A program made the position numbers and the translations under genes. This document shows, piece by piece, positions 18,467 through 26,565 of a stretch of DNA of 64,000 bases (positions within the stretch are counted from its first letter, which is position 1; the number at the start of each line of letters is the position of its first letter). Location of the stretch: NCBI RefSeq assembly GCF_001247745.1, contig NZ_LAIR01000002.1:1426001-1490000 (forward strand), read 5' to 3'. The notes below the pieces were generated by a model, which saw nothing but the letters and a program-made list of their open reading frames with translations, did no database searches and had not been told where the DNA came from. The stretch comes from Luteipulveratus halotolerans (GTDB lineage: Bacteria; Actinomycetota; Actinomycetes; Actinomycetales; Dermatophilaceae).

Positions 18467-18879
18467 GGCGTGTCGGTGAGGCGCAGGCTCACCGAGTTGA
18501 TGCAGTAGCGCTGATCAGTGGGGGTGTCGTAGCCCTCACCCTCGAAGACGTGGCCCAGGTGCGATCCGCAGGACGCGCACCGCACCTCGGTACGGACCAT
18601 GCCCATCGAGCGGTCCTCGATGAGCTCGACGTTGTCGCCCTCGGCCGGCGCGTAGAACGACGGCCACCCGCAGTGGCTGTGGAACTTGGTGTCGCTGCGG
18701 AACAGCTCGGCGCCACACGCCCGGCAGCTGTAGACGCCTTCGGTCTCGGTGTCGGTGTACTCACCCGTGAACGCCCGTTCGGTGCCGGCCTGCCGCAGGA
18801 CGGCGTACTCCTGCGGCGAGAGCTGCTCGCGCCACTCCTGGTCGGTCTTGGCCACGGGGTAGGAACGCTGCTCGGTCAT
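18457..18879 (-). CDS. msrB: peptide-methionine (R)-S-oxide reductase
   Basis: 140 residues; reduces methionine-R-sulfoxide in oxidised proteins. Two structural-zinc CxxC pairs (YSCRACG and CASCG), the substrate block HSHCGWPSFYAP, and the catalytic Cys in RYCINSVSLRL. The ATG at 18879 is preceded by GAGGAG at good spacing; an in-frame ATG nine codons upstream has no such site. No signal peptide. Confidence 0.95.
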   Translation of the reverse strand: MTEQRSYPVAKTDQEWREQLSPQEYAVLRQAGTERAFTGEYTDTETEGVYSCRACGAELFRSDTKFHSHCGWPSFYAPAEGDNVELIEDRSMGMVRTEVRCASCGSHLGHVFEGEGYDTPTDQRYCINSVSLRLTDTPQG

Positions 18880-18910
18880 GTCTGAACTCCTCACGTCACC
18901 ACTCACAACA

Positions 18911-18946
18911 CCACGGGCCGGGCGGTCGTTCCCGCCCGGCCCGTGG
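18911..18946 (-). terminator. terminator after secreted nuclease gene
   Basis: Perfect 15-bp stem (CCACGGGCCGGGCGG and complement) with a 6-nt loop, 27 nt beyond the nuclease stop and upstream of msrB. Confidence 0.75.
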
Positions 18947-18972
18947 AGCCGCTCATCCTGCCCGTACGCCGG

Positions 18973-21372
18973 TCAGCGTCCGCCCCGGATCTGCAGACGG
19001 ACGACCTGCGGGTCGTGGTCGGAGTCCTGGTCGTGGAACTCGGAGTTGGTGTGGACGATGTCGTAGTCGTACGCCGGGCCGGGTGAGCCGGCGGGAGCCT
19101 TGAGCAGCGCCGGGCTGATGAGGATGTGGTCGAGCACCTGGCTGTTGCCGTCGTAGACGTAGGTGTAGCGCTCGCTCGGCGCCACGGTGCGCGGAAGGTC
19201 GGTCATGCGGGTCGAGCCCGACCCGACGAGCACGTCGGTCGTGCGGCTGAACTCGAAGTCGTTGATGTCGCCGAGCACCACGACGTTGGCCTGCGCGTCA
19301 GCCGCGAGCAGCTTGTCGACGAACCCGCGCACCGCGGCGGCCTGCTGGTGGCGCTGCGACTCGGAGAACCGAGTGGGCTGCTGCCAGCGCCCGAACAGCG
19401 GGTCGTCACCACCCTTGGAGGCGAAGTGGTTGGCCACGACGAAGACCGGCTTCCCGCGGAACAGGAACTGGCCGACGAGCGGCTTGCGAGACGTGGTCCA
19501 CGCCGGGTTGCCGGGGTCGATGCGTCCGGGCGAGGCGGACAGCGTGGTGGCCGTGCCGGTGCCGACGACCTGGGTCGCCGTGGTCGCGTCACCGCCCGGC
19601 TTGTCGACGAACGTGACGTCGCGGTCGGGGCGGTAGAGGAAGACCTGACGGATGTTGCCGCCCGGCTGTCCGCCGTCCTTGTCGTTCTCGGGGTTGATCC
19701 AGCGCGCCGCGTATGCCGGGCCGCCGGCCGCCTTGACCGCGGCGATCAGCTTGTCGGTGGTCGCCGTCGAGTCGACGACGCCGTCGTCCGCCGCGCCGCT
19801 GTTGTCCTGGATCTCCTCCAGCGCGAGCACGTCGGGGGAGGCGAGGTTGTGGGTGATCTGGCCGGCGAGCCGCTCGTACTTGGTGGCCGGGTCGCTCGGG
19901 GCGAGGTTCTCGACGTTGAAGGTCGCGACGGCGAGCTGGTTGTTGCTCTGCGGTGACGTGGTCTCCCGCTGCAGGCCGGCGGACGCGGCCTTCGGCTGGC
20001 TCGTGAGCAGCAGCTTGAAGTTGCCGAAGCCGTAGTCCATGACGCCGACGCTGTCACCGGGCAGCGTGTCACCGGTGTCGACCACCGGCATCGCACCCCG
20101 GGGGAGCAGGGGGTCGTCGAGGATGACGCGCTGGGAGTTGGGCTGGTCGTACCCGCCGTAGACGACGCCGCCGGTGCGGCTGCGCTGCGCGGTCACCTGC
20201 TGTCCCGGCACGACCGGCAGCTCGCCGTAGGAGGTGTTGGTCGGGCCGACCGCGGTGGCGTCACGCACGCCGACCCGCATGCCTTCGAGCGACTCGTCGA
20301 AGTCGATGGCGTTCGTGGCGGGGTCGAACGTGTGGGTGGTCTTCTCGACCGAGCCCGGGTCATCGGTCGTGACAGCCTGCTGCGGTGCGACGCGGTCGAC
20401 GCCGAGGACGACCGGTGTGGGCAGCGGGTTGCCGGTCGAGGTCGTCTCGGTGGTTGGGGAAGCGATCTCGGTGGTGGTGAGGTTGTCGTTGCCGCCCGAT
20501 CCGCCGGGGCGGAACTCGGTGACGGTGCCGGCGACGGTGACAGCGTCACCGGGTCCGACCTTCGGCGCACCGCCGGTGTAGACGAAGACGCCCTCGCTGG
20601 TGGCGGGGTCGCTGTCGGGCGCCGTGGACTGGATCCAGTACCCGTTGCTCGTGACGGCGGTGACGATGCCCTGGACGTTCTTGACCTTCTGGCCGTTGAG
20701 CGGTGACAGGTGAGCTGCGCCCTGCACCTGCGCGACTGTGGCATCGACGCCTGCGGGCGGGGGCGGGGTGTCGGTGCAGTCGACGACCGCGGTCGAGGAG
20801 TTCTGGGGCGCCGGGGCTCCGGTGGCGAAGTCGCCGGCGTTGTTGTCGGTGTCGACGCACGGGTTGGTGCGCGCGACCGAGGTGGTGTTGGTGGTCGCCG
20901 GGGCGGCTGCACCCTCGTACGCCGACGCGCTGCCGTAGCCGATCAGGTCGACCACCTCACCGGCCGGGTTGACGACCGCGACCCGGCCTGCGCTGGAGGA
21001 CATCGCGATCGTGCCGGTGGCGTCCGGGGTCGGCAGGGGAGTGGCCGAGGTGTTGGCGCCGTCGGCCTCCTTGACCAGGTAGCGACCGCCGGCGGGCACG
21101 GTGCCCGACAGGGCGGTCGTCTGCGGGGTCGTGCCGGAGGCCGACCAGTACTGCACGCTCCAGCCGGTCAGGTCGACCGGCTGCGAGCCCCGGTTGAAGA
21201 TCTCGACGAAGTCCGAGCGGAGCGTCGCGCCGGAGTTGCCTCCACCGCCGTACACCTCGCCGACGACGAGGTTGGGCGAGACGGCGTGCGCGGGGGTGAG
21301 CGCGAGGCCGGCCAGGCCGAGGGACGAGGCAGCGACGGTGGCCGCGAGCCGGCGGCGGGGAGAGTGCGTCAT
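18973..21372 (-). CDS. secreted ExeM/NucH-type extracellular nuclease with lamin-tail domain
   Basis: 799 residues. Sec signal peptide (LAATVAASSLGLAGLAL, cleavage after AHA near 30). A lamin-tail beta-sandwich at about 33-150 (VVGEVYGGGGNSGATLRSDF), a Thr/Pro-rich joint near 200, an OB-like segment near 215-420, then an endonuclease/exonuclease/phosphatase domain from about 510: VATFNVENLAP, LALEEIQDN (metal Glu), NHFASKGGDDP, VLGDINDFEFSR and the final QDSDHDPQVV (catalytic Asp-His). A family of extracellular DNases used for nutrient or biofilm DNA. The ATG at 21372 is the one that places the signal peptide at the N-terminus; upstream in-frame sequence is not signal-like. Confidence 0.9.
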   Translation of the reverse strand: MTHSPRRRLAATVAASSLGLAGLALTPAHAVSPNLVVGEVYGGGGNSGATLRSDFVEIFNRGSQPVDLTGWSVQYWSASGTTPQTTALSGTVPAGGRYLVKEADGANTSATPLPTPDATGTIAMSSSAGRVAVVNPAGEVVDLIGYGSASAYEGAAAPATTNTTSVARTNPCVDTDNNAGDFATGAPAPQNSSTAVVDCTDTPPPPAGVDATVAQVQGAAHLSPLNGQKVKNVQGIVTAVTSNGYWIQSTAPDSDPATSEGVFVYTGGAPKVGPGDAVTVAGTVTEFRPGGSGGNDNLTTTEIASPTTETTSTGNPLPTPVVLGVDRVAPQQAVTTDDPGSVEKTTHTFDPATNAIDFDESLEGMRVGVRDATAVGPTNTSYGELPVVPGQQVTAQRSRTGGVVYGGYDQPNSQRVILDDPLLPRGAMPVVDTGDTLPGDSVGVMDYGFGNFKLLLTSQPKAASAGLQRETTSPQSNNQLAVATFNVENLAPSDPATKYERLAGQITHNLASPDVLALEEIQDNSGAADDGVVDSTATTDKLIAAVKAAGGPAYAARWINPENDKDGGQPGGNIRQVFLYRPDRDVTFVDKPGGDATTATQVVGTGTATTLSASPGRIDPGNPAWTTSRKPLVGQFLFRGKPVFVVANHFASKGGDDPLFGRWQQPTRFSESQRHQQAAAVRGFVDKLLAADAQANVVVLGDINDFEFSRTTDVLVGSGSTRMTDLPRTVAPSERYTYVYDGNSQVLDHILISPALLKAPAGSPGPAYDYDIVHTNSEFHDQDSDHDPQVVRLQIRGGR

Positions 21373-21520
21373 GAGCACCTGCTGGGAAGGGTCGGATCCG
21401 GACGAGGTGACTCTAGGGCCGCGCCCCTGCTGCCGGTGGCGCGTGCGGGACTCCGTTGGAGAACTGTTCACCTGCGCCATCCCACGTCGTGACTTGCGGA
21501 CATCCGTCGGCGGTCGTCAC

Positions 21521-21526
21521 TACAGT
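21521..21526 (+). promoter_or_regulatory. -10 box (TACAGT) of LigD-type polymerase gene, probable leaderless start
   Basis: TACAGT ends 6 nt before the ATG at 21533. The same string CTACAGTCCAGGC occurs before the small gene at 44212. Confidence 0.5.
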
Positions 21527-21532
21527 CCAGGC

Positions 21533-22579
21533 ATGAGCCCAGCGAAGGCAGAGGTCCTCGAGGTTCCGGGTCCCGACGGCGTCCGCGAGGTGCGCATCTC
21601 CAGCCCCGACCGGGTGCTGTGGCCGGACGACGGCATCACCAAGATCGACCTCGCCCGGTACGTCGCCTCGGTCGCCGAGCCGTTCCTGCGCGCCAACGCT
21701 GACAGACCCGTTGCGCTGCAACGGTTCCCGACCGGCATCGACGGCGAGGAGTTCTTCTCCAAGAACCCGCCCCGAGGCGTCCCCGCCTACACCCGTACGA
21801 CGATGTGCACCTACCCGTCGGGCCGTCGCCACCCGCAGCTGGTCATCGACGAGATCGCCTCGGCCGTGTGGATGGTGCAGATGAACACCATCACCTTCCA
21901 CCCGTGGCCGATGCGCAGCGACGACAACGACAACCCCGACGAGCTGCGCATCGACCTCGACCCGCAGCCGGGCCGCGCGTTCGCAGACGTCGTGGAGGCG
22001 GCGTACGGGCTGAAGGACGTCCTCGAGGAGATCGGCCTCACGCCCTGGGTCAAGACCAGTGGCAACCGCGGTGTCCACGTCTACGCCCGCATCCGGCGCA
22101 CGCACGAGATCCTCGATGTGCGGCACGGAGTCATCGGCATCGCGCGCGAGCTCGAGCGTCGACTGCCCGATCTCGTGACGACGGCCTGGTGGAAGGAGGA
22201 GCGTGGCGAGCGGATCTTCGTCGACTTCAACCAGATGTGCCGTGACCGGACGATCGCAGCCGCGTACTCCGCACGTCCGCTGCCCGGTGCCCCGGTCTCG
22301 ATGCCGGTCCCGTGGTCGGCACTGCGTGATGTGGCTGTCAGCGACTTCACGGTGCGCACGGCACCGGATCACCTGCAGGCCGAGGGCGACGCATGGGCCG
22401 GCATGGACGACGCAGCCGGCGACGTCGCCGCGGCGATCGCCTTGTGGGACAAGGACGTTGAGGAGCGTGGCCTCGGCGAGATGCCGTTCCCGCCCGACTA
22501 CCCCAAGATGCCCGGCGAGCCCCGCCGGGTGCAGCCGAGCAAGAAGCGCCACGACCTGCCCGACCCGCAGGACCGGTGA
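21533..22579 (+). CDS. LigD-type NHEJ polymerase/primase domain protein
   Basis: 348-residue stand-alone polymerase domain of the LigD family, archaeo-eukaryotic primase fold: SSPDRVLWPDDGITKIDLA start, PVALQRFPTGIDGEEFFSK, the metal-binding RIDLDPQPGRAF (D-x-D), and VKTSGNRGVHVYARI. It fills gaps and adds nucleotides at double-strand breaks in bacterial end joining, normally with Ku and a ligase. Neither ligase nor nuclease domain is fused here; a LigC-type ligase lies 3 kb away, convergent. First gene of a tight operon. Confidence 0.93.
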   Translation: MSPAKAEVLEVPGPDGVREVRISSPDRVLWPDDGITKIDLARYVASVAEPFLRANADRPVALQRFPTGIDGEEFFSKNPPRGVPAYTRTTMCTYPSGRRHPQLVIDEIASAVWMVQMNTITFHPWPMRSDDNDNPDELRIDLDPQPGRAFADVVEAAYGLKDVLEEIGLTPWVKTSGNRGVHVYARIRRTHEILDVRHGVIGIARELERRLPDLVTTAWWKEERGERIFVDFNQMCRDRTIAAAYSARPLPGAPVSMPVPWSALRDVAVSDFTVRTAPDHLQAEGDAWAGMDDAAGDVAAAIALWDKDVEERGLGEMPFPPDYPKMPGEPRRVQPSKKRHDLPDPQDR

Positions 22580-22586
22580 CCTCGAG

Positions 22587-23162
22587 GTGGACGACCTGAC
22601 GATCCGACCCATGACCCAGGACCGCTGGGACGACCTGGTGGCACTGTTCGGGAAACGTGGTGACGCCGCGTGGTGCTGGTGCCAGTTCTTCGCCTCACGG
22701 TCGTTGACCCGCGACCGGGTCGCCAACCAGGAGGCACTGCGCGCTCAGGTCGCCGCCTCACCCCGACCGCTCGGAGTGCTCGCGTACGGCGGTGGACAAC
22801 CGATCGGCTGGCTGGCCGTCGGGCCCCTGGGCTCCTACGAACGACTCATCTCGAGCGCCGCGCTGGCCGACGTCCGTGACCGGCCGGTCAGCGAGAAGGT
22901 CTGGCGCACAACATGTTTCGTCGTCAAGGTCGGCCGTCGACGCCGGGGTGTCACAGCAGCCCTGCTGGGCGCTGCGGTCGATCTCGCGCGCGAGCACGGT
23001 GCGACGACCGTCGAAGGCCACCCGGTCGACGTCGACTCCCGCTCGGGCTCGGTGGCGAGCGGCGAGCTGTTCCACGGCGCGCTGTCGACGTTCATCGCCG
23101 CGGGCTTCACCGAGATCGGCCGTACGAGCCCCGCGCGTCCGGTGATGGAGCTCGTGCTGTGA
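22587..23162 (+). CDS. GNAT-family N-acetyltransferase
   Basis: 191 residues. GNAT fold beginning LTIRPMTQDRWDDLVALF; the acetyl-CoA loop is in VGRRRRGVTAALLGAAVDLA. Acceptor unknown. The GTG at 22587, 7 nt after the polymerase stop, keeps the first beta strand; an ATG eight codons later would remove it. The stop overlaps the next gene's GTG by 4 nt. Confidence 0.82.
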   Translation: MDDLTIRPMTQDRWDDLVALFGKRGDAAWCWCQFFASRSLTRDRVANQEALRAQVAASPRPLGVLAYGGGQPIGWLAVGPLGSYERLISSAALADVRDRPVSEKVWRTTCFVVKVGRRRRGVTAALLGAAVDLAREHGATTVEGHPVDVDSRSGSVASGELFHGALSTFIAAGFTEIGRTSPARPVMELVL

Positions 23163-24001
23163 TCGGCGCCGCGTCGGCGTACCTGCCGGCACCGCCGATG
23201 ATCTGGATCGGTGGGATGCACGGCGCCGGCAAGACCACGATCGCCGACCGCATCGCTCGACGCTACGACCTGCCGTGCCAGCACATCGATGCGTTCACCT
23301 ACGCACATCTGCCGTTGATGAGCCCTCTCGAGCCGCTCGACGACCAGCTCGCCCTCGGCACCGATCACGCCGTCGAGGTGTGGCATCGCGTGTGCGCAGA
23401 GCGAATTCCCCTGGTGATCAACGACATTCGTGATCGCACGGCCGGAGATGTGCCTGTCGTGGTCGAGGGCCCACAGCTGTCGCCTGCCGGTGCGGCGTCC
23501 TACGGCGTCCCCGGTGCGGTGTGGCTGGTCGCGGGTGCGGCCCGTACGGCACGCGTACGACGTGACCGGGCCGCAGCCGCGAACGACGCGGCCGGTCAGG
23601 CGCGGGCGGAGCGTCTGGCGCAGCGGGACGCCGCGGTGCTCCGCAGGCTGCGGGCCTCGCTCGAAGCCACCGGCCGTCCCCGCATCGAGGTCGACGACCG
23701 ACCCGACTGGGACGCCGTCCACGACGAGGTCGTCGGCGCGCTCGGTACGGTGCTGCAGAAGGCCCGCCGCCTCGAGCAGGGCGGGCCGCTGCGTGCCCAA
23801 CGCGCCTACGAGAACACCGCGCTCGTGCAGCAGGGCCTGCTGTGGCGGGAGGCCGCAGGCATCGCGGTGCTGCCGTCGGTCGAGTTCGCCTGCGAGTGCG
23901 GTCGTTCCGGCTGCGCCGGCACCCGGCGTGGCACTCCCGAGGGCTACCAGCGAGCGTCCGCGCGTGGACCCGTGCTCGCCGAAGGGCACGTCGCACTGTG
24001 A
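23159..24001 (+). CDS. P-loop kinase-like protein with Cys-rich C-terminus
   Basis: 280 residues. Walker A GGMHGAGKTT (about residue 20) in a nucleoside/shikimate-kinase-like P-loop fold, followed by a charged helical stretch RARAERLAQRDAAVLRR (about 145-162). The last 45 residues carry CECGRSGCAGTRRGTPEGY, a short motif with three Cys that occurs at the ends of diverse actinobacterial proteins and may bind zinc. Substrate unknown. GTG start overlapping the GNAT stop (GTGA) and overlapped by the next gene in the same way, so one coupled operon. Confidence 0.7.
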   Translation: MIGAASAYLPAPPMIWIGGMHGAGKTTIADRIARRYDLPCQHIDAFTYAHLPLMSPLEPLDDQLALGTDHAVEVWHRVCAERIPLVINDIRDRTAGDVPVVVEGPQLSPAGAASYGVPGAVWLVAGAARTARVRRDRAAAANDAAGQARAERLAQRDAAVLRRLRASLEATGRPRIEVDDRPDWDAVHDEVVGALGTVLQKARRLEQGGPLRAQRAYENTALVQQGLLWREAAGIAVLPSVEFACECGRSGCAGTRRGTPEGYQRASARGPVLAEGHVAL

Positions 24002-24384
24002 CGGCCCGCAGCGAACGCCCATCGGGAGCAGACCGACCGGAGATCGTCTGCATCTGCGGCTCGGCCCGGTTCGCACGCGAGATGCGGGCCGCCCACCGCG
24101 ACCTGACCTTCGCCGGCGTCATCGCCCTCGCGCCCGGCGAGGCCGACGGTCCGGTCACCGACGATCAGAAGGCCGTGCTGGACGCGCTCCACCTGAGCAA
24201 GATCGACCTCGCCGACCGGGTCCTGGTCGTCAACCCCGGCGGCTATGTCGGCGAGTCCACTCGCAGGGAGATCGCCCACGCCCGTGCCCACGGTAAGCCG
24301 GTCTCGTTCACGGATCCCGCCTGGTCCGCACCGCCTGCCCGTCTAGCTGTTGCGGCGCATGAGGTTGGTGACACGGCCGGGTAG
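23998..24384 (+). CDS. SLOG/DUF4406-like (nucleoside deoxyribosyltransferase-like) protein, 3' end altered by IS481
   Basis: 128 residues. A Rossmann-like core: VCICGSARFAREM (first strand and loop), a middle DDQKAVLDALHLSKIDLADRVLV, and NPGGYVGESTRREIAHARAH near the end, as in DUF4406/nucleoside 2-deoxyribosyltransferase-like proteins. Molecular role unknown. GTG start in a GTGA overlap. The last 12 codons lie inside the IS481 element, which supplies the TAG stop; the host part ends after FTDPAWSAPPARL. Confidence 0.65.
   Translation: MTARSERPSGADRPEIVCICGSARFAREMRAAHRDLTFAGVIALAPGEADGPVTDDQKAVLDALHLSKIDLADRVLVVNPGGYVGESTRREIAHARAHGKPVSFTDPAWSAPPARLAVAAHEVGDTAG
24342..24347 (+). repeat. target-site duplication TCTAGC, left copy
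   Basis: TCTAGC occurs directly on both sides of the IS481 element (24342-24347 and 25468-25473). It fits the NCTAGN target and 6-bp duplication known for Bordetella IS481. Confidence 0.85.
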
Positions 24385-25467
24385 CTAAGGGCGGGCAGGT
24401 CCCTGCGGCGACAGGATGAAGGTGTCAAGCCGTTCATCACGTCGAGTCAGCCGAAGGAACCTGCCCTATGCCCCACAGTAAAGCCGCCCTGTCGTTCGAA
24501 GGACGTCGTCGCCTGGTGCGCCGGTGCCAGCACCGCCCGATCGCGCACGTCGCAGCGGAGGCCGCGGTCTCGCGGCAGTGCTTGTCGAAGTGGTACGCCC
24601 GGTGGCGTGAGCACGGCGACGAAGGGTTGCACGACCGGACCAGCCGGCCCCGCCGTTCCCCGACCGCCACACCGCCGCAGGTGGTGGAACAGGTCATCGC
24701 GTTGCGCAAACGCAAGTGGTCCGCGCGGCGGATCCATCTGGAGCTGAGCGCCCAGGGCGTCAGGATCGCGGTGTGCACGATCAGCCGGATCCTGGTCCGG
24801 CACGGACTGAACCGGCTGCGGCACCTGGACGTTGACGGGGAACCGTTGCGGGCGCCGGGAAAGATCACTGCCCGGTACCCCGGGCACATGACCCACCTGG
24901 ACGTGAAGAAGGTCGGGCGCATCCCCGACGGCGGCGGGTGGCGGGTGCACGGTCGCGGGTCGGCCCAGGCCAAGGCCGCCGACCGGGCCAAGACCCGTGG
25001 CGCCCGCACCGGGTACACCTACCTGCACTCCGCCCTCGACGGGTTCTCCCGGCTGGCCTACACCGAAGCCCACGACGACGAGAAGGCCGTCACCGCGATC
25101 GGGTTCTTGTTCCGTGCCCGGGTGTTCTTCGCCGCGCACGGCATCACCCGCTTCACCCGGATCGTGACTGACAACGGGTCCTGCTACCGCGCCAGTGCGT
25201 TCACCCGGGCCGTGCACTCCTTCGCGGCCAAGCATCAGCGGATCAAGGCGTTCACGCCCAAGCACAACGGCAAGGTCGAGCGCTACCAGCAGACCTACAC
25301 CCACGAGGTCCTCTACGCCGCCGCGTACGAGTCCGAGCAGCAGCGTCGCGACCAGCTCCAGGTGTGGCAGGTCCACTACAACTACCATCGCCCCCACACC
25401 GCCGCGGGCGATCAGCCGCCGGCCTCACGACTGCCAGCCGGCGTCACCAACCTCATGCTCAGTTACA
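24348..25467 (+). mobile_element. complete IS481-family insertion sequence (1,120 bp)
   Basis: Bounded by imperfect 25-bp inverted repeats (TGTTGCGGCGCATGAGG... and TGTAACTGAGCATGAGG..., 21 of 25 identical) and flanked by TCTAGC duplications. It carries one transposase gene. A partial inverted pair, GGGCAGGTCC (24393-24402) and GGAACCTGCCC (24455-24465), brackets the promoter region of the transposase. Inserted between the convergent ends of the NHEJ operon and the ligase gene. Confidence 0.93.
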
Positions 25468-25472
25468 TCTAG
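24468..25472 (+). CDS. IS481-family transposase
   Basis: 334 residues. N-terminal HTH (VAAEAAVSRQCLSKWYARW) and a DDE integrase core: first Asp in MTHLDVKKVGRI, second in RIVTDNGSCYRA, Glu in KHNGKVERYQQT. The N-terminal start is supported by GAAGGAA a few bases upstream. Its TAG stop (25470-25472) lies outside the element, in the duplicated target; the last element base is the A of the final ATC codon. Apparently intact. Confidence 0.95.
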   Translation: MPHSKAALSFEGRRRLVRRCQHRPIAHVAAEAAVSRQCLSKWYARWREHGDEGLHDRTSRPRRSPTATPPQVVEQVIALRKRKWSARRIHLELSAQGVRIAVCTISRILVRHGLNRLRHLDVDGEPLRAPGKITARYPGHMTHLDVKKVGRIPDGGGWRVHGRGSAQAKAADRAKTRGARTGYTYLHSALDGFSRLAYTEAHDDEKAVTAIGFLFRARVFFAAHGITRFTRIVTDNGSCYRASAFTRAVHSFAAKHQRIKAFTPKHNGKVERYQQTYTHEVLYAAAYESEQQRRDQLQVWQVHYNYHRPHTAAGDQPPASRLPAGVTNLMLSYI

Positions 25473-25473
25473 C
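25468..25473 (+). repeat. target-site duplication TCTAGC, right copy
   Basis: Right copy of the 6-bp duplication. Its central CTAG provides the stop codon of the transposase on the plus strand and of the ligase on the minus strand. Confidence 0.85.
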
Positions 25474-26533
25474 GTGCCCCGAGCACCGCGTCGAGGTCGT
25501 ACGACGGTGCGCGTTCGACCTGGTCGATCAGGCAGGACTCGGGTTCGCGGTCGGGTCGCCAGCGCAGGAAGCCGGCGGCGTGCCTGAACCGGCTGCCTTC
25601 GAGCTGGTCGAACTTCACCTCGACGACGCGTTCGGGACTCAGCCGCACGAAGGACACGTCCTTGCTCCCGCTGAACCGGGAACGCTCGGTCTCGCCCGTG
25701 AGCGCGCCACCGTCGTCGTCGCGGACGACGAGGTCGGCGAGCTCGTCGATCAGCTCACGGCGGCGGGCCATCGTGAACGCCGAAGCGCCCCCGACCGGGA
25801 TCAGCCGGCCGTCCGAGGAGAACATCCCGAGCAGCAACGACCCGACACCCTCACCGCTCTTGTGGATGCGGTAGCCGAAGACCACGGCGTCGGCCGTACG
25901 AGAGTGCTTGATCTTGAGCATGGTGCGCTTGCCCGGCTCGTACGCGCCGTCGAGCGGCTTGGCGACGACGCCGTCCAGACCGGCACCTTCGAACCGGGTG
26001 AACCAGTCGGTGGCGAGGTCGGGGTCATCGGTCACCCGGGTCAGGTGGAACGGCGTTGCGGAGGTCCTGCCGTCGAGCGCGGCGACCAGTCGGGCGCGTC
26101 GATCGCGGAACGGCTGGTCGAGCAGGCTGTCGTCGTCGAGCGCGAGCGCGTCGAAGAAGATCACCTCGGCCGGTGTCTCGGCGGAGAGCTTCGCGACCCG
26201 TGAGGCGGCTGGGTGGATGCGCTGGCTGAGCGCTTCCCAGTCGAGCCGCTGAGCGCCCTGGTCGCCCGACCGTACGACGATCTCGCCGTCCAGCGCGCAC
26301 CGCTGCGGCAGGTGCGCGCGCACCGCCTCGACCACCTCGGGGAAGTAGCGCGTGAGCGGCTTGGACCCGCGGGACGCGAGCTCGACGTCGTCGCCGTCGC
26401 GCAGCACGAGCACCCGGAAGCCGTCCCACTTCGGCTCGTACGACAGCCCGCCCTCGACCGAGTCGGCGGCGGGTACGCCCTTCACCGCCTTGGCCAGCAT
26501 GGGCGTGATCGGGAGGTCGATCGGGAGGTCCAT
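25469..26533 (-). CDS. ligC: ATP-dependent DNA ligase (LigC type)
   Basis: 354 residues. Nucleotidyltransferase motif I with the adenylated Lys in YEPKWDGFRVLVL (about residue 34), motif III-like FFDALALDDDSLL, motif IV LDGVVAKPLDG, motif V MLKIKHSRTADAVV, then an OB fold. It seals nicks or breaks using ATP; the length fits LigC rather than the longer LigB or fused LigD. The ATG at 26533 begins just before the adenylation domain; the open frame upstream runs antisense to the GH4 gene. Its TAG stop is part of the IS481 target sequence. Confidence 0.92.
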   Translation of the reverse strand: MDLPIDLPITPMLAKAVKGVPAADSVEGGLSYEPKWDGFRVLVLRDGDDVELASRGSKPLTRYFPEVVEAVRAHLPQRCALDGEIVVRSGDQGAQRLDWEALSQRIHPAASRVAKLSAETPAEVIFFDALALDDDSLLDQPFRDRRARLVAALDGRTSATPFHLTRVTDDPDLATDWFTRFEGAGLDGVVAKPLDGAYEPGKRTMLKIKHSRTADAVVFGYRIHKSGEGVGSLLLGMFSSDGRLIPVGGASAFTMARRRELIDELADLVVRDDDGGALTGETERSRFSGSKDVSFVRLSPERVVEVKFDQLEGSRFRHAAGFLRWRPDREPESCLIDQVERAPSYDLDAVLGAR

Positions 26534-26565
26534 GCGCCCATCATGACCACTCGGACGGACAGGCG

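Noticed and set aside
21533..22579. Complete LigD with nuclease and ligase domains
   Set aside because: The gene ends after the polymerase domain; the next genes are GNAT and kinase-like, so only the polymerase module is present.
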